DNA from: Rickettsia typhi
GTDB lineage: Bacteria; Pseudomonadota; Alphaproteobacteria; Rickettsiales; Deianiraeaceae
Reading direction: 5' to 3'
DNA length: 64,000 bases
Assembly (NCBI GenBank): GCA_945881985.1
Contig: CAMCVL010000006.1
Span: 1-64,000 of the forward strand
Position numbers and translations under genes: made by a program. Shown one piece after another: positions 8,750 to 18,270 of this stretch. Every line of letters begins with the position of its first letter. Within the stretch, counting starts at the first letter, position 1. Below the pieces are notes generated by a model, which searched no databases, was not told where the DNA came from, and worked only from the letters and a program-made list of their open reading frames with translations.

Positions 8750-9907
8750 ATGTCTAACTTAGCAAAACCTAAAAGACCATATTTTTCATCGGGCCCTTGT
8801 GTTAAAAGACCCGGCTGGTCTTTAAACGCCTTACAAAATGCTTTAGTTTCAAGGTCGCACAGAGCCGCCGTATCGCTAAAAAGAATTCAAGAGGTTATAT
8901 CAAAAACAAAATCCATACTTAAAATACCTAATGATTTTCATGTTGGTATAGTTCCGGGCTCGGACACTGGTGCTGTTGAAATTGCACTTTGGAACCTTTT
9001 AGGTCCAAAAGGTGTTGATGTATTTGGCTGGGAGGCTTTTAGCAACGGATGGATATCTGATGTTGTTGAGGAATTGAAAATTGAAGATGTACGCACTTTT
9101 AAAGCCGAATATGGCAATATACCGGACCTCACCAAGGCAGATTTTACACGCGATATTGTATTTACATGGAACGGCACAACATCTGGCGTTTGCGTGCCAA
9201 ATGCAAACTGGATTAGTGCTAACAGAGAGGGGCTTACCATTTGCGATGCAACATCTGCAGTTTTTGCAATGGATATTGACTGGAGCAAGATTGATGTTTT
9301 GACATTTTCTTGGCAAAAATGCATGGGCGGCGAGGCGGCTCACGGGGTTTTGATAATGTCCCCAAGAGCTGTGCAAAGGCTTGAGTCTCATCCGCCAAAA
9401 AGAGCAATGCCAAAGCTTTTTAATATAATGAAGGGTGATAAAGTAAATCTTTCGATATTTGACGGCTCAACAATTAACACTCCTTCAATGCTTTGCGTTG
9501 AGGATGCCCTTGACTCGCTTAAATGGATTGAGTCCATAGGAGGCGTTGATGCCTGCATAGCACAGGGCAAGCAAAAGCTTGACTTGTTTAAAGCTTGGAT
9601 TAAAAAAAGTGGCAAGTATGCCTTGCTTGCAAAAAGCGATGATATTGCCTCAACAACATCAGTTTGCTTAAAAATTGATACAGAGTTTTACAATGCCTTG
9701 GAAGCAAAAAAACAAGGTGAATTTGCTAAGGCTGTTGCTAGCTATCTTGAGGCTAATGAAATAGCTCTTGATGCTGCGTCATACAGGGATGCCCCAGCAG
9801 GCATAAGAATCTGGTGCGGTGCAACTGTTGAAGCATCGGACATAGAACTTTTACTACCTTGGCTTGATATAGCCTACGATGAGGCTGTAAAAAAGCTATC
9901 TAATTAA
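8750..9907 (+). CDS. serC: Phosphoserine aminotransferase
   Basis: PLP enzyme converting 3-phosphohydroxypyruvate to phosphoserine in serine synthesis. It is the alphaproteobacterial form, starting KPKRPYFSSGPCVKRPGW, with SRSHRA, the TWNGTTSGVCVP strand and the PLP lysine in TFSWQKCMGGEAAHG. The ATG at 8750 aligns with the family start; an upstream in-frame ATG at 8705 would add 15 atypical residues. It is followed 38 nt later by atpG. Together with lysA, thrC and hisD it shows real amino-acid biosynthetic capacity. Confidence 0.95.
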   Translation: MSNLAKPKRPYFSSGPCVKRPGWSLNALQNALVSRSHRAAVSLKRIQEVISKTKSILKIPNDFHVGIVPGSDTGAVEIALWNLLGPKGVDVFGWEAFSNGWISDVVEELKIEDVRTFKAEYGNIPDLTKADFTRDIVFTWNGTTSGVCVPNANWISANREGLTICDATSAVFAMDIDWSKIDVLTFSWQKCMGGEAAHGVLIMSPRAVQRLESHPPKRAMPKLFNIMKGDKVNLSIFDGSTINTPSMLCVEDALDSLKWIESIGGVDACIAQGKQKLDLFKAWIKKSGKYALLAKSDDIASTTSVCLKIDTEFYNALEAKKQGEFAKAVASYLEANEIALDAASYRDAPAGIRIWCGATVEASDIELLLPWLDIAYDEAVKKLSN

Positions 9908-9945
9908 TTATTTTTGACAGAGATTTAGTTTTATATAAAGGCTTT

Positions 9946-10905
9946 ATGAGTAATCTTGTAACTTTAAAAAGGCGTATTACATCCACAACATCAACAAAAA
10001 AAATCACTTCTGCCATGAAGATGATTTCGGTTGCCAAACTAAAAAAATCAAGTGACTCCCTTGCTTTTATATCGGACTATTCTGAGTCCGTCTATCAAAT
10101 GCTAATCAATATTTTAAAAGGAGTTGACATTAACGACATTGACCTTAGCCAAACTGACCAAAAGACTGCTGCCTGTATCAATCTACTTAAAGATTGCAAG
10201 CAAAGCGGCACCTGTAGTAAAAAATTAATTATTGCAATATCGCCAGATAAAGGATTGTGCGGCTCATTAAATGCAAGTATTATTAAAAATTTAAACTCTT
10301 TAGTTGCTTCGCTTAAAAGCGAAAACACAGATTTTACCATCATTCCTTTTGGTAAAAAAATTACTGATTATTGCAAAAATCGCTTCTCTGCAAACTTAGT
10401 AACCGATGTAGCAAGTTTTACCATGAAGCAAGCAGGTTTTGAAAATGCAAAAATTGTTGTGGATAAAATCTTGGAACTTTTTCAATCTGGCACCATAGAC
10501 TCCTGCCACATCATATATTCAAAATTTATATCAACTATCAAACAGGAATCTGTGTCCACAAACCTTATACCTTTTAACAAAGACTTTTTTACTTCAAAAA
10601 TTTCCTCTCACGCTCAGGACCAGCATAAAATAGACGAAGCCGATGCAACAAGCTTTGACATAGAGGGCGACAAGCTAGCATTGCTATCAGATGTTATATC
10701 TAAGGCATTGCTTAGTATAGTGCTATCATGCATTAAACAAACCGAGGTAAGCGAGCATGCTGCCAGAATGTTTGCTATGGACAATGCAACAAAAAATGCT
10801 GATAAGGCAATTAAAACTCTTAAACTTAAATACAACAGGGGTAGGCAATCGGCAATTACAACCCAGATACTTGAAATTATCTCTGGGGCTAGTTCGGTGG
10901 GTTAG
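9946..10905 (+). CDS. atpG: ATP synthase F1 gamma subunit
   Basis: Central rotor shaft of F1. The N-terminal helix is canonical (LKRRITSTTSTKKITSAMKMISVAKLKK), as are SPDKGLCGSLNASI and the C-terminal helix with SEHAARMFAMDNATKNAD and YNRGRQSAITTQILEI. At 319 aa it is longer than the usual ~290; an insert around residues 55-80 (including KDCKQSGTCSKK) accounts for much of it, and rickettsial AtpG is also long. No other atp gene is adjacent: it sits between serC and htrA, so the atp operon has been broken up here. Confidence 0.95.
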   Translation: MSNLVTLKRRITSTTSTKKITSAMKMISVAKLKKSSDSLAFISDYSESVYQMLINILKGVDINDIDLSQTDQKTAACINLLKDCKQSGTCSKKLIIAISPDKGLCGSLNASIIKNLNSLVASLKSENTDFTIIPFGKKITDYCKNRFSANLVTDVASFTMKQAGFENAKIVVDKILELFQSGTIDSCHIIYSKFISTIKQESVSTNLIPFNKDFFTSKISSHAQDQHKIDEADATSFDIEGDKLALLSDVISKALLSIVLSCIKQTEVSEHAARMFAMDNATKNADKAIKTLKLKYNRGRQSAITTQILEIISGASSVG

Positions 10906-10916
10906 TGTTTTTGGCG

Positions 10917-12329
10917 ATGTTTTTGTTTTGCAAAAAAATCATTTTGGTAGCATTTGTTTCTACCTTTGTTTTTTGCAAAATCAGCCTTGCTGCTGGCGTT
11001 GATGTTTCGTCAGTTGCTGAGTCTATAATGCCAAGCGTTATACGCATCAATGCAACAAAATTATATGTTAAAAATGATAGCCAAATTCAAAAAGCAAAGC
11101 AAATTGAAGAGCTTTTTAGCATACTTGGACTAAAAGACCCAGACGCATCAGGCAATGCTGTAAGCGACGACAAAACAACATCAATAGGCTCTGGCTTTTT
11201 TATTAGCAAAGATGGCTACATTGTAACAAATCACCATGTTATTGAAAATGCAATCCGCATAGAGGTAATTACAAATGACGAAAAAACCTATAATGCAAAC
11301 ATAGTAGCAAGCGACAAGCAAACCGATATAGCAGTAATAAAGCTTACAAATCTTAAATATTCCGAGCAGGATATTTTTAAGCCTGTGCGTTTTGCGGACT
11401 CAAACGATGTAAAGATTGGAACCGGAGTTTTAGTTGCTGGCAATCCTTTTGGTCTTGGTACTAGCATTACTGCTGGTATTGTATCGGCACGCAATCGCAT
11501 ACTAAACTCATCACCTTACAACGACTACATACAAACAGATGCAAGTATAAACTTTGGCAATAGTGGCGGACCTTTGTTTAACTTAAGCGGCGATGTTATA
11601 GGTATTAACACCGCTATTTATAGTAATAATAGTGGCTCCAACTTTGGCATAGGCTTTGCTGTGCCGTCAAATGTTGTAAAGGACATAGCCGAAAGACTGA
11701 TTAAAGATAAAAAAATTACTAGAGCATGGCTTGGTGTTTCGGTATCGCAGGTAAGTAACAAAATTGCCGAAAGCACCTATTACAAAGGCAATGGTGGTGC
11801 TTTTGTCAATAAAATTACCGATGGCTCACCAGCTCATCTTGCCGATATTAAGGAAATGGACATCATTACCGAGGTTGCTGGCAAAAAGATTGAGGATTTT
11901 TCCTCTTTGCCAATCATTGTTTCCGGCCTTAGCCTTGTGGACGAAATTACCATTAAATTGTTTAGATTTGGCAAGGAGCTTGAAGTTAAACTTAAACTTG
12001 CAGAGCTACCTAGCGAAAAGCAAATAAGCGACAAAAAACCAAAACAAACTCAAACCGAAGACAAACAGGCAACAGTTAGCGGGCTTAGCGTTAGTAATGC
12101 CGTGGATGGCAAGGGCGTTGTTGTTAGGTCAATTGATGCAAGCTCCGAAGTATTTAATAGTAAGCTAAAAAAAGGCATGATTATTAAGCAAATTGACTCC
12201 TACCAAGTTACAAATATAGACAGCTTTGTTGAAACATTAACAAAGATATTTTCGGAGAGTAGATACACAGTTTTAATAAAATTAAGTGATGGTAAAACCG
12301 AAGACATTGTTCCTGTATCTTTTAAGTAA
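10917..12329 (+). CDS. HtrA/DegP-type periplasmic serine protease
   Basis: Do-family envelope quality-control protease. A signal peptide (to about SLAAG) precedes a trypsin-like domain with the triad visible as His in TNHHVIENA, Asp in TDIAVIKL and Ser in FGNSGGPLF. Two PDZ domains follow: the first around GAFVNKITDGSPAHLADIKE, the second around GVVVRSIDASSEVF. About 470 aa is typical. The frame can also open at a GTG at 10905 that overlaps the atpG stop; the ATG at 10917 gives a better signal peptide. coq7 follows after 5 nt. Confidence 0.93.
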   Translation: MFLFCKKIILVAFVSTFVFCKISLAAGVDVSSVAESIMPSVIRINATKLYVKNDSQIQKAKQIEELFSILGLKDPDASGNAVSDDKTTSIGSGFFISKDGYIVTNHHVIENAIRIEVITNDEKTYNANIVASDKQTDIAVIKLTNLKYSEQDIFKPVRFADSNDVKIGTGVLVAGNPFGLGTSITAGIVSARNRILNSSPYNDYIQTDASINFGNSGGPLFNLSGDVIGINTAIYSNNSGSNFGIGFAVPSNVVKDIAERLIKDKKITRAWLGVSVSQVSNKIAESTYYKGNGGAFVNKITDGSPAHLADIKEMDIITEVAGKKIEDFSSLPIIVSGLSLVDEITIKLFRFGKELEVKLKLAELPSEKQISDKKPKQTQTEDKQATVSGLSVSNAVDGKGVVVRSIDASSEVFNSKLKKGMIIKQIDSYQVTNIDSFVETLTKIFSESRYTVLIKLSDGKTEDIVPVSFK

Positions 12330-12334
12330 GCACT

Positions 12335-12934
12335 ATGTCCTATAAGCACTTGTTTTTACTCAATGTTAAAGATGAGCTAGCTTGCATTGCAATGGTTAAC
12401 CACTCTGGTGAACTTGGGGCAAGGCATATCTACGCGGGGCAAATTAAAGCTTGCAAAATAAATGGCACCCAAAACCAGCTTGATGAGCTTGTTGAAATGT
12501 ATAAAAGCGAGCTTGTACACCTTGATTACTTTTGCAATTTGATATCGCAGCAAGCCTCAATTAACGGCTTTAAACAAAGCCTTTTTAATGTTGTGTGGCA
12601 AGACCTTGCATTTATTATGGGTTTTTTAAGCAGCGCACATTCCAACGCCCTTGCAATGCTTTTAACCCAATGTGTTGAAACCGTAATTGAAACCCACTAC
12701 CTAGAACAACTAGTTTTGCTGGACGGTATAATCAGCATCGCTCAGGAGCCAGAACATTTGGCATTATGCACCGAGCTTAGGGCAAATATTTATAACTTTT
12801 TGCAAGACGAAATAGAGCATAAAAATCACGGCATAGCAAGCTCGCAAGGCTTAAATGTTTGGCTTAGGCAATTTTGTATAACCTTATTTACATTTATCGT
12901 AAAGTTTGCAATTTTTGCATCAAGTAGAATTTAA
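12335..12934 (+). CDS. coq7: 3-demethoxyubiquinol 3-hydroxylase (COQ7 family)
   Basis: Di-iron monooxygenase of the penultimate step in ubiquinone synthesis. Iron-ligand motifs are seen in both halves: the first glutamate in MVNHSGELGARHIYAGQ, ExxH-like SELVHLDYF, glutamate in CVETVIETHYLEQ and the terminal DEIEHKNHG. The 199 aa length is somewhat longer than the bacterial norm because of a hydrophobic C-terminus. It is embedded in the serC-atpG-htrA-lgt run. A COQ9 gene occurs elsewhere in the window, supporting an aerobic ubiquinone pathway. Confidence 0.92.
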   Translation: MSYKHLFLLNVKDELACIAMVNHSGELGARHIYAGQIKACKINGTQNQLDELVEMYKSELVHLDYFCNLISQQASINGFKQSLFNVVWQDLAFIMGFLSSAHSNALAMLLTQCVETVIETHYLEQLVLLDGIISIAQEPEHLALCTELRANIYNFLQDEIEHKNHGIASSQGLNVWLRQFCITLFTFIVKFAIFASSRI

Positions 12935-12959
12935 GATTTATTATTTGTAATCAAGCAAA

Positions 12960-13793
12960 ATGACAGACCCATCCTTTTACCCTTGGATTGACCCAGTGAT
13001 GTTTTATATTGGCGATTTTGGCTTTAGGTGGTACTCTTTTGCTTATATCTTAGGCTTTGTGCTTGGTTATTGGTGCATTAAAATTTTTGCTGGCATTAGC
13101 TTTAATCAGGAGCAAAATATTGCATCTGGCAAAACAATGGAGGATTTGTTAAACATCGGCGTGTTTGCAACAATATTTGGCGGCAGATTTGGCTATGTAT
13201 TGTTTTATAACTTAAAATATTATGCTTCAAACCCTTTGGAGGCTTTACAGGTTTGGCACGGTGGTATGAGCTTTCATGGTGCCTTGATAGCCTTGACAAT
13301 TTCTTTGTTTATCTATGCTAAGGTTAAAAAATTATCGTTTTTACATCTTACGGATTTATTTTGTTTGGCTGCACCTATTGGTATCTTTTTTGGTAGAATT
13401 GCAAATTTTATCAACGGAGAACTTTGGGGCAGAGTTGACGATTGTGCAATTTGCATACCTTTTTTAACCAGCGGCACAGACATGCCTCGCCACCCAAGTC
13501 AGCTATACGAAGCTTTTTTTGAAGGATTGTTGCTTTTTGCAATCTTGGCAAGCCTTGCGTATTTTAAAAAATCTTTGCTTAAAAAAGGCTTAACCTCTGC
13601 GATGTTTTTGTTTTTTTACGGCTTCTTTAGATTTTTTATTGAATTTTTTAGAGAGCCAGACAACCAGATTGGTTTTGTTTTTCAAAGCCTTTCTCTTGGG
13701 CAGTTGCTTTGCTTTGCAATGATTATTAGTGGTATACTTGTTTACATATTTAGCAAAAAACAGGGATTGAGGAAGGAAAATTTTCACCTATAA
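12960..13793 (+). CDS. lgt: Prolipoprotein diacylglyceryl transferase
   Basis: Inner-membrane enzyme that attaches diacylglycerol to the lipobox cysteine of lipoproteins, the first step of lipoprotein maturation. The signature GRIANFINGELWGR and the HGGMSFHGAL motif are intact, along with RHPSQLYEAFFEG and about seven membrane helices. The length of 277 aa is normal. LspA and LolA, the next players in this pathway, are also encoded in the window, as are clear lipoprotein substrates (MltA, LptE). Confidence 0.96.
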   Translation: MTDPSFYPWIDPVMFYIGDFGFRWYSFAYILGFVLGYWCIKIFAGISFNQEQNIASGKTMEDLLNIGVFATIFGGRFGYVLFYNLKYYASNPLEALQVWHGGMSFHGALIALTISLFIYAKVKKLSFLHLTDLFCLAAPIGIFFGRIANFINGELWGRVDDCAICIPFLTSGTDMPRHPSQLYEAFFEGLLLFAILASLAYFKKSLLKKGLTSAMFLFFYGFFRFFIEFFREPDNQIGFVFQSLSLGQLLCFAMIISGILVYIFSKKQGLRKENFHL

Positions 13794-13887
13794 AAAAGAA
13801 TATTTTTATGTTTTTGTATTGCTTTTGATAGAAATCTTTTGCAAAATTAGATAACTAACAAAATAAATTAAGTATGTTTTTAAAGCT

Positions 13888-14766
13888 ATGGGTAAAATAT
13901 CTTATTTTAACGGCGAATACAAAGAGCACAGCGACATAAAAGTTAGCGTTAACGACAGAGGCTTTGTTTTTGGTGACGGAATCTACGAGGTTGTAATGTT
14001 TAATAAGGGCAAGCTTATTGACATTGATGCTCACTATGATAGATTTGTTAGAACCTGCACTTTTATGAACTTTGGCACAGGGCACAACAGGCTGCCTGTT
14101 AGCAAGGGTAGTTTGATGCAAATCTTTACCGAGCTGCAAAAACGCAACAATCTTGAGGATATTGGTTATTTTTACATACAGGTTACAAGAGGGGATTTGG
14201 GCGCTAGGGTACACAATGCACCGGCTAATGATGATGGTTTGAGTGTTTTAATTACAATATCCGAGCCGGTTGTGATACAGCAAAAGTGGATGACTGATGG
14301 CATATCCTGCATTACAACGCCGGACATAAGATGGCAAAGAAGGGACATGAAAACAATTCAATTGCTACCAAATATCCGTGCAAAACAAATGGCAACCGAG
14401 GCAGGTGCAGATGATGCAATTTTTGTTGACGGAGTTGTCACTGAGGCAACGGCGGCAAATCTTTTTATTGTCAACAATCTTGGTGAGCTTCAAACCCACC
14501 CTAGGTCAAACAAAATTCTTGGTGGCATTACAAGAGCAAGAGTAATTGAGCTTGCAAGGCAAAATAATATTGTGGTGAGCGAAAATGTCTTTGGCGCCGA
14601 AGAGCTATTTGCTGCAAGAGAGGTGTTTTTGACAAACTCCAACTCTCGCATCCGCCCCGTTACAAAAATTGACGGCAGATTGATAGCCGGTGGTAAAATA
14701 GGTGAGGTGTCCCGCAGGATATTTAATCTTTACGAGCAATTTATTGACTCGGATTTAAGAATATAA
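13888..14766 (+). CDS. dat: D-amino-acid transaminase (class IV PLP)
   Basis: Fold-type IV aminotransferase, probably interconverting D-alanine and D-glutamate for the cell wall. Seen: NDRGFVFGDGIYEV, the PLP-lysine segment RRDMKTIQLLPNIRAKQ, EAGADDAIFVDG and TEATAANLFIV. The lysine context (RDMK) and length of 292 aa favour D-amino-acid transaminase over branched-chain aminotransferase IlvE, but the families overlap. It is followed 20 nt later by mltA, which also fits a peptidoglycan role. Confidence 0.85.
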   Translation: MGKISYFNGEYKEHSDIKVSVNDRGFVFGDGIYEVVMFNKGKLIDIDAHYDRFVRTCTFMNFGTGHNRLPVSKGSLMQIFTELQKRNNLEDIGYFYIQVTRGDLGARVHNAPANDDGLSVLITISEPVVIQQKWMTDGISCITTPDIRWQRRDMKTIQLLPNIRAKQMATEAGADDAIFVDGVVTEATAANLFIVNNLGELQTHPRSNKILGGITRARVIELARQNNIVVSENVFGAEELFAAREVFLTNSNSRIRPVTKIDGRLIAGGKIGEVSRRIFNLYEQFIDSDLRI

Positions 14767-14786
14767 TACTAAAAACAAAACAAGAT

Positions 14787-16310
14787 ATGAAGCGTTTTTT
14801 TGCATCTGCTCTACTTAATGTTGCCTTATTAACATTTACAAGTTCGTGCTTACGCAATGCAAATCTTACGCAAATTATAGATAGACAAAGCGAGCTTGAT
14901 AAAACATCTTCAATTACAAAACCTAAGACCGACAATATTCAAGACAAAGACCAATTGCTTATAGATAAAACGGCTGCGGATAGCCAGCTTACAATTGATA
15001 GAAAAGCCGATGAGGAATATGAAAAAACAGAAATAGAGAATTTAAGCGAGGTGCAAAAATCACAAGAAGGGCAGCAAGCAGAAGGCATGGTGGACAAAAC
15101 ATCAGTTGATAATTCTTTATCAAATAATAGAAAATTGGAGGCTGAAAATGGTGGAGACTACGCAAAAATTATTATGAAGAACGAAGAAATTGCAAGCCAA
15201 AACTTAGTTCAAGCCTCTCAAGAGGATAGTGTTTATAGAGTTGATGATGCTGATTTTAATGAACAGTCTTATAAATTTGGATCGTTAAAACTGCAGTATG
15301 TACCTTACTCGGAGCTTAAAAAATGGGGTGATAGCTATAACTTTCATCTTGCTAAGGTATCGTTTTTAAATTTGTGTAAGTTTGTAAAATCGCGTGATGT
15401 AAGTTTTAAAAATGCTTTGTTTGACCTTGGTAAATCAGCAGATTACCTGCCTTTGTGTAAGCAAATAGATGGTTTGCATCGCAATAGTGACTTAAGAGAG
15501 TTTTTTGAGAAAAACTTTACCCCGTTTAGCATTTTTGATTTAAGAGCTGGCAGCGAGAGAGGTATGTTTACAGGATATTACCGTATTGAAATGCAAGGCT
15601 GCTTGCAAAGAACCGCACATTGCAAATATCCGGTGTACAAACGCCCAGGCGACCTTGTTGCTGGGCAAAAACACTATTCCAGAGCTCAGATTTATGATGG
15701 TGCTCTTAGGCATAAAAACCTTGAAATTATCTGGCTTAAGGACATAGCTGACCATTATTTGTTGCATATTCAAGGCACTGGCATAGTGCATTTAGATAAT
15801 GGTAAAAAAATATTTTTGTCATTTGACGGCAAAAACGGGCACGAATACTCATCAGTTGCAAATTATGCAAGGCAAAATGGCTTTGGCGGTAGCGGCATGA
15901 ACTTTTACGACTGGATGCGTGCCGATACACAAAGAGCGGAGAGTATATTGTCTTACAATAAGTCCTATATCTTTTTTAAGCTTTCAAATCATATGGATGT
16001 AATTGGCGGTTCTGGCATGGCATTAATGCCATTTGCCAGCCTTGCTGTTGACACTAATTTTATTCCATATGGGGCAATTATGTATCTTGCAACCGAGAAA
16101 ACCCCCTATACCGAAGATGGCATCAATGGCATTTTTATGGCACAAGATACAGGATCGGACATTAAGGGTGCTATAAGAGGTGATATTTACTTTGGTAGCG
16201 GTCAAAATGCAGACTTTATGGCTCACAGAACCAAGGTTCATGGTAGTTACTTCTTGCTTATGCCAAATTTTGCCCCAAGTATTAAAGAACTTACAGCAAA
16301 TCCAAGTTAA
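14787..16310 (+). CDS. mltA: Membrane-bound lytic murein transglycosylase A
   Basis: Cleaves peptidoglycan glycan strands. A lipobox (LTFTSSC, Cys at about residue 21) marks it as a lipoprotein. A long acidic, Lys/Glu/Asp/Ser-rich linker (about residues 25-155) is unusual for MltA. The catalytic module follows: MFTGYYRIEMQG, YKRPGDL, the LHIQGTG motif, and the 3D domain ending AQDTGSDIKGAIRGDIYFG with its catalytic aspartates. 507 aa against roughly 365 in E. coli; the linker accounts for the difference. Confidence 0.94.
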   Translation: MKRFFASALLNVALLTFTSSCLRNANLTQIIDRQSELDKTSSITKPKTDNIQDKDQLLIDKTAADSQLTIDRKADEEYEKTEIENLSEVQKSQEGQQAEGMVDKTSVDNSLSNNRKLEAENGGDYAKIIMKNEEIASQNLVQASQEDSVYRVDDADFNEQSYKFGSLKLQYVPYSELKKWGDSYNFHLAKVSFLNLCKFVKSRDVSFKNALFDLGKSADYLPLCKQIDGLHRNSDLREFFEKNFTPFSIFDLRAGSERGMFTGYYRIEMQGCLQRTAHCKYPVYKRPGDLVAGQKHYSRAQIYDGALRHKNLEIIWLKDIADHYLLHIQGTGIVHLDNGKKIFLSFDGKNGHEYSSVANYARQNGFGGSGMNFYDWMRADTQRAESILSYNKSYIFFKLSNHMDVIGGSGMALMPFASLAVDTNFIPYGAIMYLATEKTPYTEDGINGIFMAQDTGSDIKGAIRGDIYFGSGQNADFMAHRTKVHGSYFLLMPNFAPSIKELTANPS

Positions 16311-16322
16311 TGTAAAATTAAC

Positions 16323-16378
16323 AACCATCACTTTTTTACACACTAAGTGTTTTAAGTAAAAAAACTATTATAATGGTT
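16323..16378. terminator. Bidirectional terminator-like hairpin
   Basis: Nested inverted repeats between the convergent mltA and the minus-strand secreted protein: AACCAT (16323-16328) with ATGGTT (16373-16378), and TTTTTTAC (16332-16339) with GTAAAAAA (16356-16363), around a small ACACTAAGTGT stem. T-runs lie inside the arms on both strands, so it could serve both transcripts. The fold was judged by eye. Confidence 0.5.
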
Positions 16379-16456
16379 AGATAGCAATTTTATCCTGTTT
16401 GAAAAAAGTTTGGTTTTGTAAGCCGAGGTTGAGGATGGGGCTTTTGCCATAAGGAA

Positions 16457-17527
16457 TCAATTATACACGATATGATTGGATACTGCTTTGGTCTCAAGAG
16501 TAAATTGATAACCTGATTTTTGTAATAGTTCGTTAATCTGGGAGATGCTTCTTGAATCCTTAATAAAAAACACACAGGGCCTTACCGAATCTATATTTGC
16601 AAAGCCACCAGAATACTTGTAGTTTATTCTATCACCTTGACCAGCATCACTTGCGTTCACAAATTTTTGCAGACTTAGTCCGTTACTTGGGTTGATTGTG
16701 TTGGTTGTAAAAATCTGACTCTGTAACTTGTAGTTAATTGGACCAAAGGTAAAAGCCGAAACCAAATCCTGCAATTTTGACTCTGTGCTTTGTTTGGTAA
16801 GTTTAAAAGAAGTCTTGCCAATAAAATTAAAATAATCACCATCAATATAGCCGGCAAAATGATATTTTATCTTTAGTTTTTGTAAGGCATCTTTTATCAT
16901 GCCAGCTTCGTGCATTGACATTGAGTAGAACACAAAACGCATTCCGTCAATACTTTGCTGCTTTTGTGTTGATTTTTGAGGCAATTGATTTTGAGGATTT
17001 TCCTGTCTTGTAATCTTGTTTAAGCTATTAGGTTCTAGATTGATAAGTAAAGATTCCAAGGCATCTAGGTTGACAATTCTGTTGAATTCAAGAGTTTTAA
17101 CTTCCTCACCTTCAAAATTCTGCTTTAAATCGTAAAGATTTACATAGTTATTTAATTTACCAATATCTTTGTAGATTAAATTAAATATTTCATTTGCATC
17201 TTGGTCGTTAATTGAATAAATATACTTTAGTGCATAAAGCAATGCTATTGCGTCGCCATCTTGTTTAAGATTGAGTAGATTGTTTTGCTTTAGCGTTTGC
17301 AAAGAGTCAATTGTAATTTGCAACTTTATCAAGGCGTAGCCTAGGGTGTAAAAGGGAGTAATTTGCAAATCTGTGTTTTTTTTAGTATTTTTTGCATCGT
17401 AATAAGTCTTGGCATTTTTGTAAAAATATCTTGGCAAGTTCTTTGGTGAAGAGTTTTGTGCCGAGCTTGCAAGGCAGTTAAAAAAAGCTACAATGCTAAA
17501 AAGCAAAAATAAAACAATTCTTCGCAT
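16457..17527 (-). CDS. Secreted protein of unknown function
   Basis: A 356 aa protein I do not recognise. A signal peptide (RRIVLFLLFSIVAFFNCLASSA) is followed by a mostly helical, Asn/Lys/Leu/Gln-rich middle. The C-terminal half has two stretches with a similar pattern (MRFVFYSMSMHEAGMIKDAL and CVFFIKDSRSISQINELLQK: strand then helix), which might be tandem small alpha/beta modules such as SPOR-like repeats; this is speculative. It lies 63 nt after the MazF-like protein gene downstream of ftsZ and could belong to that unit. Confidence 0.7.
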   Translation of the reverse strand: MRRIVLFLLFSIVAFFNCLASSAQNSSPKNLPRYFYKNAKTYYDAKNTKKNTDLQITPFYTLGYALIKLQITIDSLQTLKQNNLLNLKQDGDAIALLYALKYIYSINDQDANEIFNLIYKDIGKLNNYVNLYDLKQNFEGEEVKTLEFNRIVNLDALESLLINLEPNSLNKITRQENPQNQLPQKSTQKQQSIDGMRFVFYSMSMHEAGMIKDALQKLKIKYHFAGYIDGDYFNFIGKTSFKLTKQSTESKLQDLVSAFTFGPINYKLQSQIFTTNTINPSNGLSLQKFVNASDAGQGDRINYKYSGGFANIDSVRPCVFFIKDSRSISQINELLQKSGYQFTLETKAVSNHIVYN

Positions 17528-17590
17528 TGAGCCTACATTAACCGCAAAATTAAACTAAGCAGAGTAGAGTAAAATAGTTTTAAAATGATA

Positions 17591-18247
17591 CTACATTTCA
17601 AACTCTTTATAAAACTCATCTTTTACTTTTTGAATATCATCCTTGCTAATTTTACCATACAAGTTGACAACAACAAGCTTTGGCACTGACCTAATATTAT
17701 GAACTATAACATACCCATCCTCACCCTTTAATTTTATTGGCACAAGCAAACCTTGATCTGTTGCTTTTTTGCTTGTTACATTATCAACAATTGGAGCTAT
17801 AACGATATTATGATGAGCTGCGGAGTGTATTACATCTGTATCGGATAGTATGATGTAATATTTTGCTTCAAAGTTCATCACTGTGCCGCTAACAATTGAT
17901 GTTGCTTTATTTGCCTGATTTTTAAAATCTTCACTTACGCTTGTATCCATTTTTATCTTTGGTTCGGCATGGGTGTAGATACGAATCACATCAAACTGCT
18001 CAAGTTTAAGCATAAGGTCGCTAACCTCAGGTAAGTCAAACCACTCTTTGTCTTCTGGATTTTTAAGACTTGCCTCTTTTTTTTTATTAGCTTGCATTTT
18101 TATTTGCTCTGCGGTAAGGCTGTTAAGGTCAACTGTTTGCCTTCTTACTGGTGTTACATCATCTTGCAAAAGGTAGATAATAAACACAATAATTAATATA
18201 CCCAAAAGTATCAAACCACCTAAGATAAGTCTGGTTCTCATAGTCAT
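17591..18247 (-). CDS. Membrane-anchored protein with a MazF/PemK-like domain
   Basis: 218 aa with one N-terminal membrane helix (residues 7-27) preceded by arginines, which predicts an N-in/C-out topology. Residues 85-218 follow the MazF/PemK pattern: FDVIRIY (strand 1), YYIILSDTD, NIVIAPIVDN (compare VAPITS), GYVIVHNIRSV (compare VLLDQIRTI) and GKISKDDIQKVKDEF (compare GKLSDEEMEEV). The RNase residues expected in MazF appear lost: Lys or Ala where the RP arginine should be, Val where the catalytic Thr of the PITS motif should be. No antitoxin gene is adjacent. It begins 23 nt after ftsZ ends, so it is probably cotranscribed with it. The fold assignment is from motif reading only. Confidence 0.65.
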   Translation of the reverse strand: MTMRTRLILGGLILLGILIIVFIIYLLQDDVTPVRRQTVDLNSLTAEQIKMQANKKKEASLKNPEDKEWFDLPEVSDLMLKLEQFDVIRIYTHAEPKIKMDTSVSEDFKNQANKATSIVSGTVMNFEAKYYIILSDTDVIHSAAHHNIVIAPIVDNVTSKKATDQGLLVPIKLKGEDGYVIVHNIRSVPKLVVVNLYGKISKDDIQKVKDEFYKEFEM

Positions 18248-18270
18248 TAATACAAATGTTATTATTTTGA

